From NCBI RefSeq assembly GCF_003469205.1, contig NZ_QSIN01000003.1:153529-206522 (forward strand): DNA of 52,994 nt, given 5' to 3'. Shown one piece after another: positions 8,050 through 17,517 of the stretch (within the stretch, counting starts at the first letter, position 1; the number at the start of each line of letters is the position of its first letter). Both the position numbers and the translations under genes were made by a program. Under the pieces are notes generated by a model. It was not told the DNA's origin. It made no database searches and saw only the letters and a program-made list of their open reading frames with translations. The DNA comes from Collinsella sp. AM33-4BH. Its GTDB lineage: Bacteria; Actinomycetota; Coriobacteriia; Coriobacteriales; Coriobacteriaceae.

Positions 8050-11000
8050 ATTCGGAGCGCAGGGCCTCCACGGGATCCTTCTTGGATGCGCTGCGAGCCG
8101 GCAGCAGGCCGGCAACGACCGTCAGCAGCACCGAAATTACAATGAGCATCAGCGCGTCTTGAACGGGCAGGCTCATCAGGTTGGGCACCTGCTTGGCCGC
8201 AAGCGCCCAGGCATTAACCGGAAAGCTCACGGCCACCACGACGACAATGGCAAAGACGCCGGCAATGAGGCCTTCGATAAAGGTCTCGGCATTGAATACG
8301 TTGGCCACGTTGCGCTTTGACGCGCCGATCGCACGCAGGATGCCAATCTCCTTTTTGCGCTCCAGCACGCTGATGTAGGTGATGATGCCGATCATGATGG
8401 AGCTCACCACCAAACTGATACTCACGAATGCGATGAGCACCAAGCTGATGGTGTTCACGATGTCGGTCACCGAACCCATGATGATGCCCATGTAGTCGGT
8501 GTACGAGATTTCCTGCTCATCATGGCCATCGGCTTTGACCTGCTTGTTGTACGCATCGATGTGATCGAGTACGCGCTCCTTGGCCTCAAAGTCACGCGGG
8601 AAAATCTTGACCGAGATAGGGTCTGCCTCATCCGCATAGCCCAACGTGGTCAGATTGTTGTCGTAGGTGAGCTTTGACGCCTTGGCGTAACTCATCATGA
8701 GCGAGCTCAGGTCCTCGGCGTCCATGTTGAAGTGGATGGCACGAGCAAAGGCGCTCGCATCCACGCGCATCGCCCTTGCCAAGTTGGCAAAACTCGAAGA
8801 CATCTGCATCGCCATCTGGCCCATGAGCCCCGCCGCGCCCGCCTTGAGCTGAGCTGACACCGTTGTCGCAATCTGCTCGCTAATTGTCTGCATCACCTGA
8901 TCCATAGCCTGCTGCAGATACGGAGCCAGCTGCTTTTGCACATAGTCGGTCATCGCCTGCTGCAGGCGCTCGGACAGGGCATCGCCGCCCAGCGCTTTTA
9001 GCTGGGCCAGGATTTGCTGGGCCGCGTCATCATTCTCAAGATACGTCGAGAATGCGGCGGCGAGCTTTGATGCGTCCTTAAGATCTTCGGGCGACAGCGC
9101 CTTAAACTGATCAGACTGCAAAAAGCCCTCAAACAGCTGGTTGGCAAGCGTTCCCACCTGCTGCATTTGCTCGGGCGTGAGCTCCAGGCCGTCGAAGATG
9201 CCCGAGAAATCTGGGGTCGGCGCTTTGGCCATGATGTCACTAAAGTCGATATCCTTACCTACGCCCGAAAGGTCAATATCCAACCCGGACAAGTCAAGAC
9301 CCGACAGGTCCATACCGCCGGCAGCACCCGAGAGCGCAGACGTATCGAACGAGAACGCGCTCTTCAGTGCCGCCTCGTCCACGCTGAACATGCTACCCAA
9401 ATCAACGCCTTGCTTGGCCTCGCCTTGCAACTCATCGAAGGTTTTGCCCGTAAAGACATCCGTCTCGGGGTGGGCAAGCTGCTCCTGCACGATCTGAGAA
9501 TCGGCAGCGCGCTCCATAAGCTGGCGAGTCAGCGCATGCGTATAGGCAATGCCCGGGGACAATGCGCTCGCGTTAGCCGTCTCGTTGGGTCGTACCACGC
9601 CCACAATGCGCACGTCGATACCGTCAGCAACCTTGGCCGTCATAAAGTCGGCATCGCCGGACATGTCAGTCCACATGCCGGTCTCTTCGTTTTTGCGATA
9701 GGCATCGGCCGGCGACAACACCTTAAACGTCGTGGACAGCGCATCGTCGTAGGTAAAGTCGGCGCCGGTCTCGGGCGTCTCGACCTTGCCGTCGGCCGTC
9801 ATAGCACTGTTAACCAGGTCGTTGAGCTCATCGATATCCAGCGCACCGATGCTGTAAAGCGTGTAGTCGCCCACCGTGCCACGGCTCGAAAGCACCATCA
9901 CGGCTTCGTTGGCGGACGTAGGCCAATGCCCCGCCACGACATCGTATTGGTTGTCGAGCAGGTTCTGGTCGTCAATCATCTCGTTAAAGACCGAGGTTCC
10001 CATGGATTCCATGCTCACCGTTGCCGCCGAGCTCGCGCCTCCGCTCATGGCCTCGGTCATAGCGTTGGGCACCAGCCGGACAGGCTTCTCATCGCCCTTG
10101 CCGGCACGATAGACAACCGGCGTCACGCCGTAGCCGTACTGGATGGCGTTGACCTCTTTGTCGATACCGTCGCCGCCGCCGTCAAGCCATGCCTTAAAGC
10201 TCGTCATATCGTTAGATTTAACACTTGCGAACATATCCTTTACGGCTGTGACCACGGGAATCTTATCGGTTCCCTTAGCCTTGCCACCGGTAGCGTCATC
10301 GGACGAGCCCTCGCCCTTGGACGTATCGTCATCCGTGGCCCCCTGTCCGCCCATCATGGACGACAGGTCGTAATCTTGTTTGGAAATCGTAAGCGGGTAG
10401 CTTGAGAGCGTGTCCTCCTCGACCTTTTTGATGTAGCCGTTTACGCCGTTGGAGAGCGCCAGAATCGCCGCGATACCGATGATGCCGATCGAACCAGCAA
10501 AGGCCGTCATAGCCGTACGGCCCTTCTTGGTCAAAAGGTTTCGCGCCGAAAGCCCCAGCGCCGTCACAAAGCTCATCGAGGTTTTGCGCGTAGGCTTAGC
10601 CTCGCGACGCGCGGCATTGGCAACATCAAAGGGATCGGAATCGTCGGTGATCTTGCCGTCCGCCAGGTTGACGATGCGCGTGGCGTACTGGTACGCCAGC
10701 TCGGGATTGTGCGTGACCATGATGACCAGACGGTCGCGCGCAACGTCCTTGAGCAAATCCATGACCTGCACGGATGTCGTTGAGTCTAAGGCGCCGGTCG
10801 GCTCGTCAGCCAGCACAATCTCGGGATCGTTGATCAGGGCGCGGGCAATAGCCACGCGCTGCATCTGGCCGCCCGATAGCTGGCTCGGGCGCTTGTTAAC
10901 GTGCTCGCCCAGACCGACTGCCTCAAGCGCCTTGCGTGCACGCTGGCGGCGCTCGGCATGCCCCACGCCCGTGAGCGTAAGCGCCAATTCCACGTTTTCC

Positions 11001-11302
11001 AAAATGGTCTGATGCGGAATGAGGTTGTAGCTCTGAAACACAAAGCCAATGCGATTGTTTCTGTAGGCATCCCAATCGCGGTCGCTGAAGTCCTTGGTCG
11101 AGATGCCATCGATCAACAGGTCGCCGGAATCGAAATGGTCGAGTCCACCAATGACGTTGAGCATCGTAGTTTTACCCGAACCCGAGGGACCCAGGATGGC
11201 TACAAACTCGTTATCGCGAAAAGACAGGCTTACGCTGTCGAGCGCTACCTGCGTAAACGACTGCGTAACGTACCTTTTGCAAATATCTCTGAGATCCAGC
11301 AT
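8048..11302 (-). CDS. Fused ABC transporter, ATPase plus FtsX/MacB-like permease
   Basis: This 1084-residue protein joins two functions. Residues about 1-225 are an ABC ATPase: Walker [10 protein letters not shown], signature LSGGQMQR, Walker [15 protein letters not shown], switch His in VTHNPE. After a linker comes a first membrane helix near residue 265, a long extracellular region rich in glycine and short repeats ([14 protein letters not shown]), and three closing helices with the FtsX/MacB pattern ([22 protein letters not shown]...). Such proteins export peptides or lipids, or act as mechanotransmitters. ATG 11302 is chosen over a TTG nine bases upstream because GAGAGG is correctly spaced for ATG. 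It appears to be a single-gene unit. Confidence 0.88.
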   Translation of the reverse strand: MLDLRDICKRYVTQSFTQVALDSVSLSFRDNEFVAILGPSGSGKTTMLNVIGGLDHFDSGDLLIDGISTKDFSDRDWDAYRNNRIGFVFQSYNLIPHQTILENVELALTLTGVGHAERRQRARKALEAVGLGEHVNKRPSQLSGGQMQRVAIARALINDPEIVLADEPTGALDSTTSVQVMDLLKDVARDRLVIMVTHNPELAYQYATRIVNLADGKITDDSDPFDVANAARREAKPTRKTSMSFVTALGLSARNLLTKKGRTAMTAFAGSIGIIGIAAILALSNGVNGYIKKVEEDTLSSYPLTISKQDYDLSSMMGGQGATDDDTSKGEGSSDDATGGKAKGTDKIPVVTAVKDMFASVKSNDMTSFKAWLDGGGDGIDKEVNAIQYGYGVTPVVYRAGKGDEKPVRLVPNAMTEAMSGGASSAATVSMESMGTSVFNEMIDDQNLLDNQYDVVAGHWPTSANEAVMVLSSRGTVGDYTLYSIGALDIDELNDLVNSAMTADGKVETPETGADFTYDDALSTTFKVLSPADAYRKNEETGMWTDMSGDADFMTAKVADGIDVRIVGVVRPNETANASALSPGIAYTHALTRQLMERAADSQIVQEQLAHPETDVFTGKTFDELQGEAKQGVDLGSMFSVDEAALKSAFSFDTSALSGAAGGMDLSGLDLSGLDIDLSGVGKDIDFSDIMAKAPTPDFSGIFDGLELTPEQMQQVGTLANQLFEGFLQSDQFKALSPEDLKDASKLAAAFSTYLENDDAAQQILAQLKALGGDALSERLQQAMTDYVQKQLAPYLQQAMDQVMQTISEQIATTVSAQLKAGAAGLMGQMAMQMSSSFANLARAMRVDASAFARAIHFNMDAEDLSSLMMSYAKASKLTYDNNLTTLGYADEADPISVKIFPRDFEAKERVLDHIDAYNKQVKADGHDEQEISYTDYMGIIMGSVTDIVNTISLVLIAFVSISLVVSSIMIGIITYISVLERKKEIGILRAIGASKRNVANVFNAETFIEGLIAGVFAIVVVVAVSFPVNAWALAAKQVPNLMSLPVQDALMLIVISVLLTVVAGLLPARSASKKDPVEALRSE

Positions 11303-11430
11303 GGACGGCAACCTCTCTCGCGCGGGCGCGCTCGCCCGCTCCCCCGCCGTTCACGTTCGGCGCGCTTGTCCTACTCTATCCTCATTTTTGGCCGATACCA
11401 GTGAGGAATGTAACGAACCGCGCCAAAAAA

Positions 11431-11513
11431 CGAACGGGACAGCACGCCGCATGGCGCACCATCCCGCATATAACATCCCCGATGTGACAAAGAGGCTGTC
11501 ACTTTGTCACATT
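11431..11513. repeat. 83-bp composite repeat, copy 1 (hairpin plus dispersed palindrome 3)
   Basis: The first part is a GC-rich hairpin beginning CGAACGGGA; the second is the 33-nt palindrome (11481-11513), here with several changes. An equally long, clearly homologous copy is at 17402-17484 in the same orientation. Confidence 0.8.
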
Positions 11514-11523
11514 CCAATGCGCG

Positions 11524-13215
11524 CTACTTTTCGAGCCCGCACGGCATAACGTTAGCGCTGCCGCGGCGAGCCTCAGTCACGGCTGCAAAGAAGCGATAGC
11601 CGCCCGAGAAGTTAAAGCACTCAAAGCCATGCTGCGCCAAAATGCGGCAAGCAATGTAGCTGCGAATGCCGCTCTGGCAAATTACGTAGACCGGCTTGGC
11701 CCGGTCGAGCTCGCCCAGGCGATTGCGCAGATCATCGACGGGAATGTTTACGAAACCATCGATATGCCCGCGCTCATACTCCCCTTCCGTACGAACATCG
11801 AGCAGCTGCACGCTGCCATCGCGTGGCAAGTTGGGCTCATCCTCCCAATGCCACTGCGCCAGTATGCCGCGATTGAGGTTCTCGATCATAAAGCCCGCCA
11901 TATTGACGGGATCCTTCGCCGATGAGTACGGCGGCGCGTATGCTAGGTCCAAATCCTTAAGCCTATCGCCGCGCATGCCTGCCTGGATGGCAGTCGCCAG
12001 AACGTCGATACACTTGTCCACACCATCGATGCCCACGATTTGCGCACCCAGCAGGCGCAATCCCTGCTTCTCGAAGATAACCTTCATGGTCATGGGCGTT
12101 GCACCCGGATAATAACCCGCATGCGAACCGGGCGACAGGACCACGCTGTCGCAGTCAATTCCCGCCGCGTGTGCTGCCTTTTCGGATAGTCCCGTGCTTG
12201 CCGCCGTCAAGTCGAATACCTTGATAATCGATGAGCCCAACGATCCGCGGTAGCAGCTGTCCATGCCGGCTATGACATCGGCAACGACACGCCCCTGCTT
12301 GTTGGCGGGGCCGGCGAGCGAAATGACCGCGTCCTCGCCGGTCACCTGATGCGTGACCTGCGCGGCATCGCCCACGGCATACACGTCGGCAGCAGAGGTC
12401 TCCATGCGGTCGTTGACCACAATAGCCCCCTTGATGCCCAGTTCGAGCCCCGCCTCTTGCGCCAGATGGCTCTCAGGTGCCACGCCAATGGCAAGCAGCA
12501 CCATATCGGCTCCGATAGGGTCATCGCCCGCAACATGGGTGACAACGCGGCCATCAACTTCCTCAAAACCTGTCACATCGGCCTTGAGGCGCAGATCGAT
12601 ACCGTGCTCACGCACCTCGGTATGCAAAAGGGTCGCCATGTCGTAATCCAGGTTGTTCATAAGCTGGACGGGACGCTGCAGAAGGGTCACCTGGAGCCCT
12701 AGCTCGCACAGATTCTCCGCCGTCTCGACGCCAATGAAGCCGCCGCCGATCACGACGGCACTGCTCGGTCGCCGCTCTCGAACATAGCTGTGAATACGCA
12801 GCGTGTCCTCAACGGTGCGTAGGCTAAAGATTTTATCCGAATCGATGCCCGGCAACGCAGGGCGAATCGGCTTTGCACCCGGCGACAGGATGAGCTTGTC
12901 ATACGTCTCGACAAATTCCTCGCCCGTCAGCATATTGCGAACCTCGACCGTATGCGAATCGGGATGGATGGCAAACACCTCGTGACTCGTCTTGACCGCA
13001 ATGCGAAAGCGATCCCAAAAGCCCTTGGGAGACTGCAGCGTCAATGCGCTCTCTTCTTCTATCACGCCGCCAATGTAGTACGGAAGCCCACAGTTGGCAT
13101 ACGATACAAAACCCGTGCGCTCAAAGATGACAATTTGGGCCTGCTCGTCGAGTCTGCGCAAACGTGCGGCCGCCGATGCGCCGCCCGCGACGCCTCCAAC
13201 GATAACCACCTTCAT
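11524..13215 (-). CDS. CoA-disulfide reductase-like flavoprotein with C-terminal rhodanese domain
   Basis: The 563-residue protein is a pyridine nucleotide-disulfide oxidoreductase of the CoADR-RHD type. It shows the FAD motif VGGVAGGASAA at the N-terminus, a single redox Cys42 in SYANCGLPYY, an NAD(P)H motif (VIGGGFIGVETAE), an FAD GD motif (VYAVGDAAQ) and a C-terminal rhodanese domain whose loop is CQSGIRS. Relatives reduce CoA disulfides, persulfides or polysulfides in the cytoplasm. Downstream of it on the same strand is a repeat; upstream is a short rhodanese remnant and the thiol-redox group, so a role in sulfur or disulfide handling is likely. The start is ATG 13215. Confidence 0.87.
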   Translation of the reverse strand: MKVVIVGGVAGGASAAARLRRLDEQAQIVIFERTGFVSYANCGLPYYIGGVIEEESALTLQSPKGFWDRFRIAVKTSHEVFAIHPDSHTVEVRNMLTGEEFVETYDKLILSPGAKPIRPALPGIDSDKIFSLRTVEDTLRIHSYVRERRPSSAVVIGGGFIGVETAENLCELGLQVTLLQRPVQLMNNLDYDMATLLHTEVREHGIDLRLKADVTGFEEVDGRVVTHVAGDDPIGADMVLLAIGVAPESHLAQEAGLELGIKGAIVVNDRMETSAADVYAVGDAAQVTHQVTGEDAVISLAGPANKQGRVVADVIAGMDSCYRGSLGSSIIKVFDLTAASTGLSEKAAHAAGIDCDSVVLSPGSHAGYYPGATPMTMKVIFEKQGLRLLGAQIVGIDGVDKCIDVLATAIQAGMRGDRLKDLDLAYAPPYSSAKDPVNMAGFMIENLNRGILAQWHWEDEPNLPRDGSVQLLDVRTEGEYERGHIDGFVNIPVDDLRNRLGELDRAKPVYVICQSGIRSYIACRILAQHGFECFNFSGGYRFFAAVTEARRGSANVMPCGLEK

Positions 13216-13217
13216 AG

Positions 13218-13370
13218 CTAACGCACCACCTTTCCCGTGTAGCCGCTTATGCCGCCGATATTCTTGACACTGCCATACCCAGAACGCTTAAGAAAACTCA
13301 CAGCTTGGTTGCTTCGCGCACCGCTCAGGCAATGCACGAAAAGCTGCGTGCCCTTTCGACGTATACCCAT
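13218..13370 (-). pseudogene. Rhodanese domain remnant
   Basis: About 49 residues match only the second half of a rhodanese domain: a CLSGARS active-site loop, then VSFLKRSGYGSVKNIGG. The first half with its DVR..EY..GHI part is missing. The reading frame runs back through the terminator at 13389-13418, so no real N-terminus exists. It ends two bases before the start of the flavoprotein gene. It may be a relic of a stand-alone rhodanese or a very small expressed protein. Confidence 0.55.
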
Positions 13371-13388
13371 GATGCTACCCCGAAGCAG

Positions 13389-13418
13389 AAAAAAAAGAGT
13401 CGCTGTTTCCAGCGACTC
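13389..13418 (-). terminator. Rho-independent terminator of the TlpA gene group
   Basis: On the minus strand a perfect 9-bp stem (GAGTCGCTG / CAGCGACTC, loop GAAA) is followed by eight T residues. It stands 26 bases after the TlpA stop codon. Confidence 0.92.
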
Positions 13419-13443
13419 CCCTTCAGTTGCCTGTCCCACGAAT

Positions 13444-14406
13444 CTACTGTTCGCTCTTCGCGAGTGCTTGATCGATCAGTTTATTGAGCGCCTCGCGCTG
13501 CTCAGCGGAGTTGATGCCGCCCATGATCGGCTCTCCCACAATGTTACCGCTCTGGTCGATCACGTACGTGGTCGGGAACGAGTACAGGTTGGAGGTGAAC
13601 TTGCCGGCCTCGCTATCCGACTTGAACCAGATGTTCTTGTACGTCACGCCCTTCTTGGAAAGTACGTCCTTGGCGTCTGCCACCTCGTCTTTGTTGCCAT
13701 CGAGCGTAAAGGAATTAACGCCCACGACCTGGCCGCCCTTCTCGGCAAGCTCCTTGTTGAGCTTCTCCAGATCGCCCAGCTCTCCCACGCACGGCTTGCA
13801 GGTGGTAAACCAGAAGTTCATGACGGTGACCTTGTTCTTGGAGAACAGCTCGTCGCTGTTTACATCGTTGCCGTCCAAGTCCTTGCCCTTAAAGCTGGGG
13901 AACTTCGTCTCCCCGCTCTCGCCGTTGGTCATGCCTGCGGTCGAGGCATCGACGCTCTCTCCCTCGCCGGGCGTGCTGCCACATCCGGGAAACTCCTTCT
14001 CCAGCGCCATGAGCTTATCCTCGATCTCCTTGACCTGCTGCGCGCCGGCCTTAAGCGTCTTGAGCTCGTCAGCCGTAAACTGATCCTTGGCGCCCTCGAT
14101 GGTATCAAGCAAAAAGTCGCCGTAGTTCTTGCCGTCCTCAATCATGGGAGTGTCTTTGTTGGCCGCAAGAAACACCTTTTCCCATAGGGCGTTATCGCTC
14201 GCAAAGATCTCGTTTTCCTTTTGCAGCAGCTGCTGGTACAGCTCGGCCGCCTCCTCGGCGCTCGACGGCTTTTGTGCCACAAGCTCGGCGATTTGCGTAT
14301 CGCCGCTCGTGGCATCCTTTGCGTCGCCCTTGGGGGCAGAGCACGCTGCGAGAGTCAGCGCCAGCACGGGCAGCATCAACAAGGCCGCAATTTTTGACAG
14401 TTTCAT
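13444..14406 (-). CDS. TlpA/ResA-like thioredoxin-fold lipoprotein
   Basis: This 320-residue protein has a lipoprotein signal with lipobox LAAC (Cys22), a polar linker, a helical region (about 40-140), and a C-terminal thioredoxin fold with the redox motif CKPC (Cys203, Cys206) in FWFTTCKPC and the cis-proline motif FPTTYVID. TlpA-like lipoproteins work outside the membrane, reducing or exchanging disulfides. ATG 14406 has GGAGG upstream. It is the last gene of a minus-strand group with a membrane 4Fe-4S protein and a small CXXC protein, and ends at a strong terminator. A role in extracytoplasmic electron or thiol transfer is likely; the partner is unknown. Confidence 0.88.
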   Translation of the reverse strand: MKLSKIAALLMLPVLALTLAACSAPKGDAKDATSGDTQIAELVAQKPSSAEEAAELYQQLLQKENEIFASDNALWEKVFLAANKDTPMIEDGKNYGDFLLDTIEGAKDQFTADELKTLKAGAQQVKEIEDKLMALEKEFPGCGSTPGEGESVDASTAGMTNGESGETKFPSFKGKDLDGNDVNSDELFSKNKVTVMNFWFTTCKPCVGELGDLEKLNKELAEKGGQVVGVNSFTLDGNKDEVADAKDVLSKKGVTYKNIWFKSDSEAGKFTSNLYSFPTTYVIDQSGNIVGEPIMGGINSAEQREALNKLIDQALAKSEQ

Positions 14407-14441
14407 GGTTCCTCCGTTTATATCGAAGCTTATATAGATAC

Positions 14442-15353
14442 CTATTTGTTTTCGCAGGCTTGCGCGGGCTGCGCGGGTTTGTCGCCCGTCACACCCAGCC
14501 CGTAGCGAAAGCTAATGGCATCGACGGGGCATGCGCCCACGCATTTGCCGCAACGAATGCACTCGGCATGGTTGGGCGTACGCGTAACGTCCACGTCCAT
14601 CTGACACACTTTGGCGCACTTACCGCACGAGACGCATTTGCACTGGTCAACCTGAATCCCCAGCAACGACACCTTGTTCATGAGTGCATAAAACGCACCG
14701 AGGGGGCAAATCCATTTACAGAAGGGGCGGTAGAACAGCACGCTCAGCACCGCAACCACAATGAGGATCGCGAGCTTCCAGGTAAAGAGCTTTCCCAGCG
14801 CGGAGCGGATTCCCACGTTCATGATGGACAGCGGAATCGCGCCCTCGAGCACACCCTGCGGGCAGATGTACTTGCAAAAGAACGGGTCGCCCATGCCCAC
14901 ATCGTTGACTACCAGAACGGGCAGTAGCACCACGGCAAACAGCAGCACGGCGTACTTGATGTACGTGAGCGGCTTGAGCTTTTTCGTCGAGAGCTTTTTG
15001 CCGGGAATCTTATGCAGAAGCTCTTGCAGCCATCCAAACGGGCATAAAAAGCCGCATACAAAACGTCCCAGCAGCACGCCGATCAGGATGAGTGTTCCGG
15101 TGACGTAATACGAAAAGCTGAACTTAGACGAGCCCACCACCGACTGAAACGACCCGATGGGGCACGCACCTGAGGCCGCCGGACACGAGTAGCAGTTGAG
15201 CCCCGGCACGCAGACGGCTTTGCCCGCCCCCTGGTAGATGCCTCCCTTGGCAAAATTAGGCAGGTGAATGTTGGTCGCAAGCGTTGCCGCCGCCTGAATC
15301 AATCCGCGAAATCTCGCCAAAAGATGCGATACGGTATTTTTTCTTTTAACCAA
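14442..15353 (-). CDS. Membrane-bound 4Fe-4S protein (NapH/CcoG-like)
   Basis: The protein has several membrane helices and many cysteines: CYSCPAASGACP near the N-terminus, the paired CGFLCPFGW and CKWICPLGA membrane motifs typical of NapH/RnfH-like polyferredoxins, and a C-terminal double ferredoxin domain (CVSCGKCAKVC and CIRCGKCVGACP). It should pass electrons across or along the membrane. I place the start at TTG 15353 (303 residues): it has GGAG ten bases upstream and overlaps the end of the small CXXC gene, suggesting translational coupling; the longer open frame begins inside that gene. Neighbours suggest it feeds the TlpA-like lipoprotein. Confidence 0.85.
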   Translation of the reverse strand: MVKRKNTVSHLLARFRGLIQAAATLATNIHLPNFAKGGIYQGAGKAVCVPGLNCYSCPAASGACPIGSFQSVVGSSKFSFSYYVTGTLILIGVLLGRFVCGFLCPFGWLQELLHKIPGKKLSTKKLKPLTYIKYAVLLFAVVLLPVLVVNDVGMGDPFFCKYICPQGVLEGAIPLSIMNVGIRSALGKLFTWKLAILIVVAVLSVLFYRPFCKWICPLGAFYALMNKVSLLGIQVDQCKCVSCGKCAKVCQMDVDVTRTPNHAECIRCGKCVGACPVDAISFRYGLGVTGDKPAQPAQACENK

Positions 15354-15492
15354 TTCCGATACACTCCAAGCACAGCCTGATTGCCTTGGCCAGCACGGCA
15401 TCTGCCTCGCCGCGCATAATGCCAAAGCCAACCATGGCTACCCCAACGATCAGCAAAGCCACCTGCGCCACAGGCTTAATCGCTTTGAACAA
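15346..15492 (-). CDS. Small CXXC protein, CD1871A family
   Basis: This 48-residue reading frame starts at TTG 15492 with AAAGGAG eight bases before it, has one hydrophobic helix (VALLIVGVAMVGFGIM), then RGEADAVLAKAIRLCLECIG, and ends in a CxxC motif (CLEC). The pattern, RGEA...VL.KA..LCLECIG after one helix, is the one I know for the CD1871A family of tiny CXXC membrane proteins, which occur beside 4Fe-4S membrane proteins and TlpA-like proteins. That is exactly its context. Its stop overlaps the start of the 4Fe-4S protein gene. The function of the family is not known. Confidence 0.8.
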   Translation of the reverse strand: MFKAIKPVAQVALLIVGVAMVGFGIMRGEADAVLAKAIRLCLECIGIG

Positions 15493-15581
15493 TCTGACCA
15501 CTCCTTTCGTTTCGCGACCCATTGGACCATACCGACTATAAAATCCGTGTTAAGCGCGAATGACTATGCAAGGAGAACGTT

Positions 15582-16256
15582 ATGCGCATCTTGGTCGTCG
15601 AGGACGAGCGGGCGCTGTGCGATGCAATCGCACGCAGCCTGCGCAACTTGGCCTATAGCGTCGACTGCTGCTACGACGGGCAGCAGGCCCTCGATCTGCT
15701 CGATATCGAGACCTTCGATCTTGTCGTGCTCGACCTTAATCTCCCCCACGTCGACGGCATGACCGTACTCAGGCAGCTCAGAATTACCGATTGTGAGACC
15801 AAGGTGCTCGTGCTGTCGGCACGCGGCGAGGTCTCCGACAAGGTAGCGGGGCTCGATGCGGGCGCCAACGACTACCTCACCAAGCCGTTCCACCTTGACG
15901 AGCTGGCGGCACGTATCCGCAGCCTCACGCTCAGGCGCTTTACGCAAAGCGATGTTGTCCTGACCTGCGGATCGCTGAGCTTTGACACCAAGGCGCGCGT
16001 CGCCTCCGTGGGCGACGAGACCCTATCCCTCACACGCAAGGAGACCGGCATCTTGGAGTACCTGATGCTTAACCAGGGACGACCGGTGAGCCAAGAGGAG
16101 CTCATCGACCACGTATGGGATAGCAGTGTCAACAGCTTTAGCAACGCGACCCGCGTGCACATCTCGTCACTGCGCAAAAAGCTGCGCGGCGCGTTGGGGC
16201 ACGACCCCATCCGTAACCGAATCGGCGAGGGCTACGTTATGGAGGACGGCGAATGA
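15582..16256 (+). CDS. OmpR-family response regulator
   Basis: The 224-residue protein has a receiver domain (acidic ED at residues 7-8, phosphorylation site Asp51 in VVLDLNLP, the conserved Ser/Thr and Lys in VLSARG and LTKPF) and a C-terminal winged helix of the OmpR/PhoB type (residues about 130-222, ending RNRIGEGYVME). AAGGAGA stands before ATG 15582. Its stop overlaps the start of the kinase gene (ATGA). It is divergent from the redox gene group, 89 bases from the CXXC gene start, so that group is a candidate target. Confidence 0.93.
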   Translation: MRILVVEDERALCDAIARSLRNLAYSVDCCYDGQQALDLLDIETFDLVVLDLNLPHVDGMTVLRQLRITDCETKVLVLSARGEVSDKVAGLDAGANDYLTKPFHLDELAARIRSLTLRRFTQSDVVLTCGSLSFDTKARVASVGDETLSLTRKETGILEYLMLNQGRPVSQEELIDHVWDSSVNSFSNATRVHISSLRKKLRGALGHDPIRNRIGEGYVMEDGE

Positions 16257-17401
16257 AGCGACTGTCCCTGCAATGGCGCATCACGTTGATGACAGCTCTG
16301 CTGATATGTTTGACCTGCGTACTTATTAATTGCCTGGTTGGCTACTCCGGCATGCGCTACATGGACTCAATCGGTACTGAAATGTCGGAGCATAGCAAGG
16401 CGGAGGCGGCCTCGCCCAACTCGTTCGACCCGACGAGCAAGGAGCTCGACGACGATCTGACCATCGTCGTGAGCGACGCCCAAGAATCGTTTGGTGCGAC
16501 GAGCTGGTACATAACCGCAGCGGTGACGCTACTCGGTGGCGTGCTGGCCTACTTTGTGAGCGGGCATGCGTTGCAGCCGCTGCGTACCTTTGCAGCGCAA
16601 GTCGAGAGCGTGCGGCCCGACAACCTCGCCGACACAAAGATCAGCGAAGATGTGCCCTCTGAGCTTAGGCGTTGCAGCGCGTCGTTTAACGACATGATTG
16701 CCCGCCTTGACGAAGGTTTTTCTGCACAAAAACAGTTTACGGGCAATGCGGCGCACGAGCTGCGCACGCCGCTTGCGCTCATGCAAGCTCAGGTTGAGCT
16801 GTTTTGCGCCGAGCACCCCGACGCCGATGCAGATACAGCGCGTCTGCTCGGGCTGCTGCAAGAGCAGACCGAGCGAATGACGCACATGACAAAGACCCTG
16901 CTCGAGATGAGCGAGTTGCGCAGCGTCCCCTGCAACGATGCGATTGACCTGGCGCCGATGATCGAAGAAGTGCTCACGGACCTGGCACCCCTTGCCGAGC
17001 AAAAAGACATCACGCTTACAAGTGAGGGCGACGCGCAAACGATCGGCAGCGACACGCTGATCTATCGGTTGCTGTTCAACTTGACCGAAAACGCCATACG
17101 CTATAGCGCGCCCAACTCGACCGTGCAAATCAACGCCTGCGCCGAAGGCGACCGCGTGCTGCTACGCGTGCGCGACCAGGGACCGGGCATTCCCGAGCAA
17201 TACCAGACGAGCATCTTTCAGCCCTTCTTTCGCGTCGACAAATCGCGCAGCAGGGCATATGGCGGCGTGGGGCTGGGGCTTGCACTGGTCTGGGAGATTG
17301 CCGCACTCCACGGCGGCTCCATCGAGGTCGAAGAGAGCTCGGAGCGCGGAACGACCATGCTCGTGACTCTTCCCACTCGCGCACTCGGCTCATTAAAATA
17401 A
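16253..17401 (+). CDS. Sensor histidine kinase
   Basis: The 382-residue kinase has two membrane helices (about residues 10-32 and 86-104) with a short external domain of some 50 residues, a HAMP-like linker, an H-box with His168 (NAAHELRTPL), and a catalytic domain with N-box NLTENAIRYS, G1 DQGPGIP, F-box FQPFFRVD and G2 GGVGLGLAL. It is the cognate partner of the regulator whose gene it overlaps. The external domain has no recognisable ligand motif. The gene ends directly before an 83-bp repeat. Confidence 0.93.
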   Translation: MKRLSLQWRITLMTALLICLTCVLINCLVGYSGMRYMDSIGTEMSEHSKAEAASPNSFDPTSKELDDDLTIVVSDAQESFGATSWYITAAVTLLGGVLAYFVSGHALQPLRTFAAQVESVRPDNLADTKISEDVPSELRRCSASFNDMIARLDEGFSAQKQFTGNAAHELRTPLALMQAQVELFCAEHPDADADTARLLGLLQEQTERMTHMTKTLLEMSELRSVPCNDAIDLAPMIEEVLTDLAPLAEQKDITLTSEGDAQTIGSDTLIYRLLFNLTENAIRYSAPNSTVQINACAEGDRVLLRVRDQGPGIPEQYQTSIFQPFFRVDKSRSRAYGGVGLGLALVWEIAALHGGSIEVEESSERGTTMLVTLPTRALGSLK

Positions 17402-17484
17402 CGAACGGGATGGCACGCCGCGTGGCGTACCATCCCGCACATAATATCGAGGATGTGACAAAGGGACTGTCCCTTTGTCACATC
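17402..17484. repeat. 83-bp composite repeat, copy 2 (hairpin plus dispersed palindrome 4)
   Basis: The first part folds as GGGATGG...CCATCCC with an inner ACGCC/GGCGT stem. The second, 17452-17484, is a perfect 33-nt palindrome with left arm GATGTGACAAAGGGAC. Same length and orientation as 11431-11513, and again directly after a gene end. Confidence 0.85.
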
Positions 17485-17517
17485 TGCTAGTTCTCGTCGC
17501 CTACCAGCTGAGTTAGC

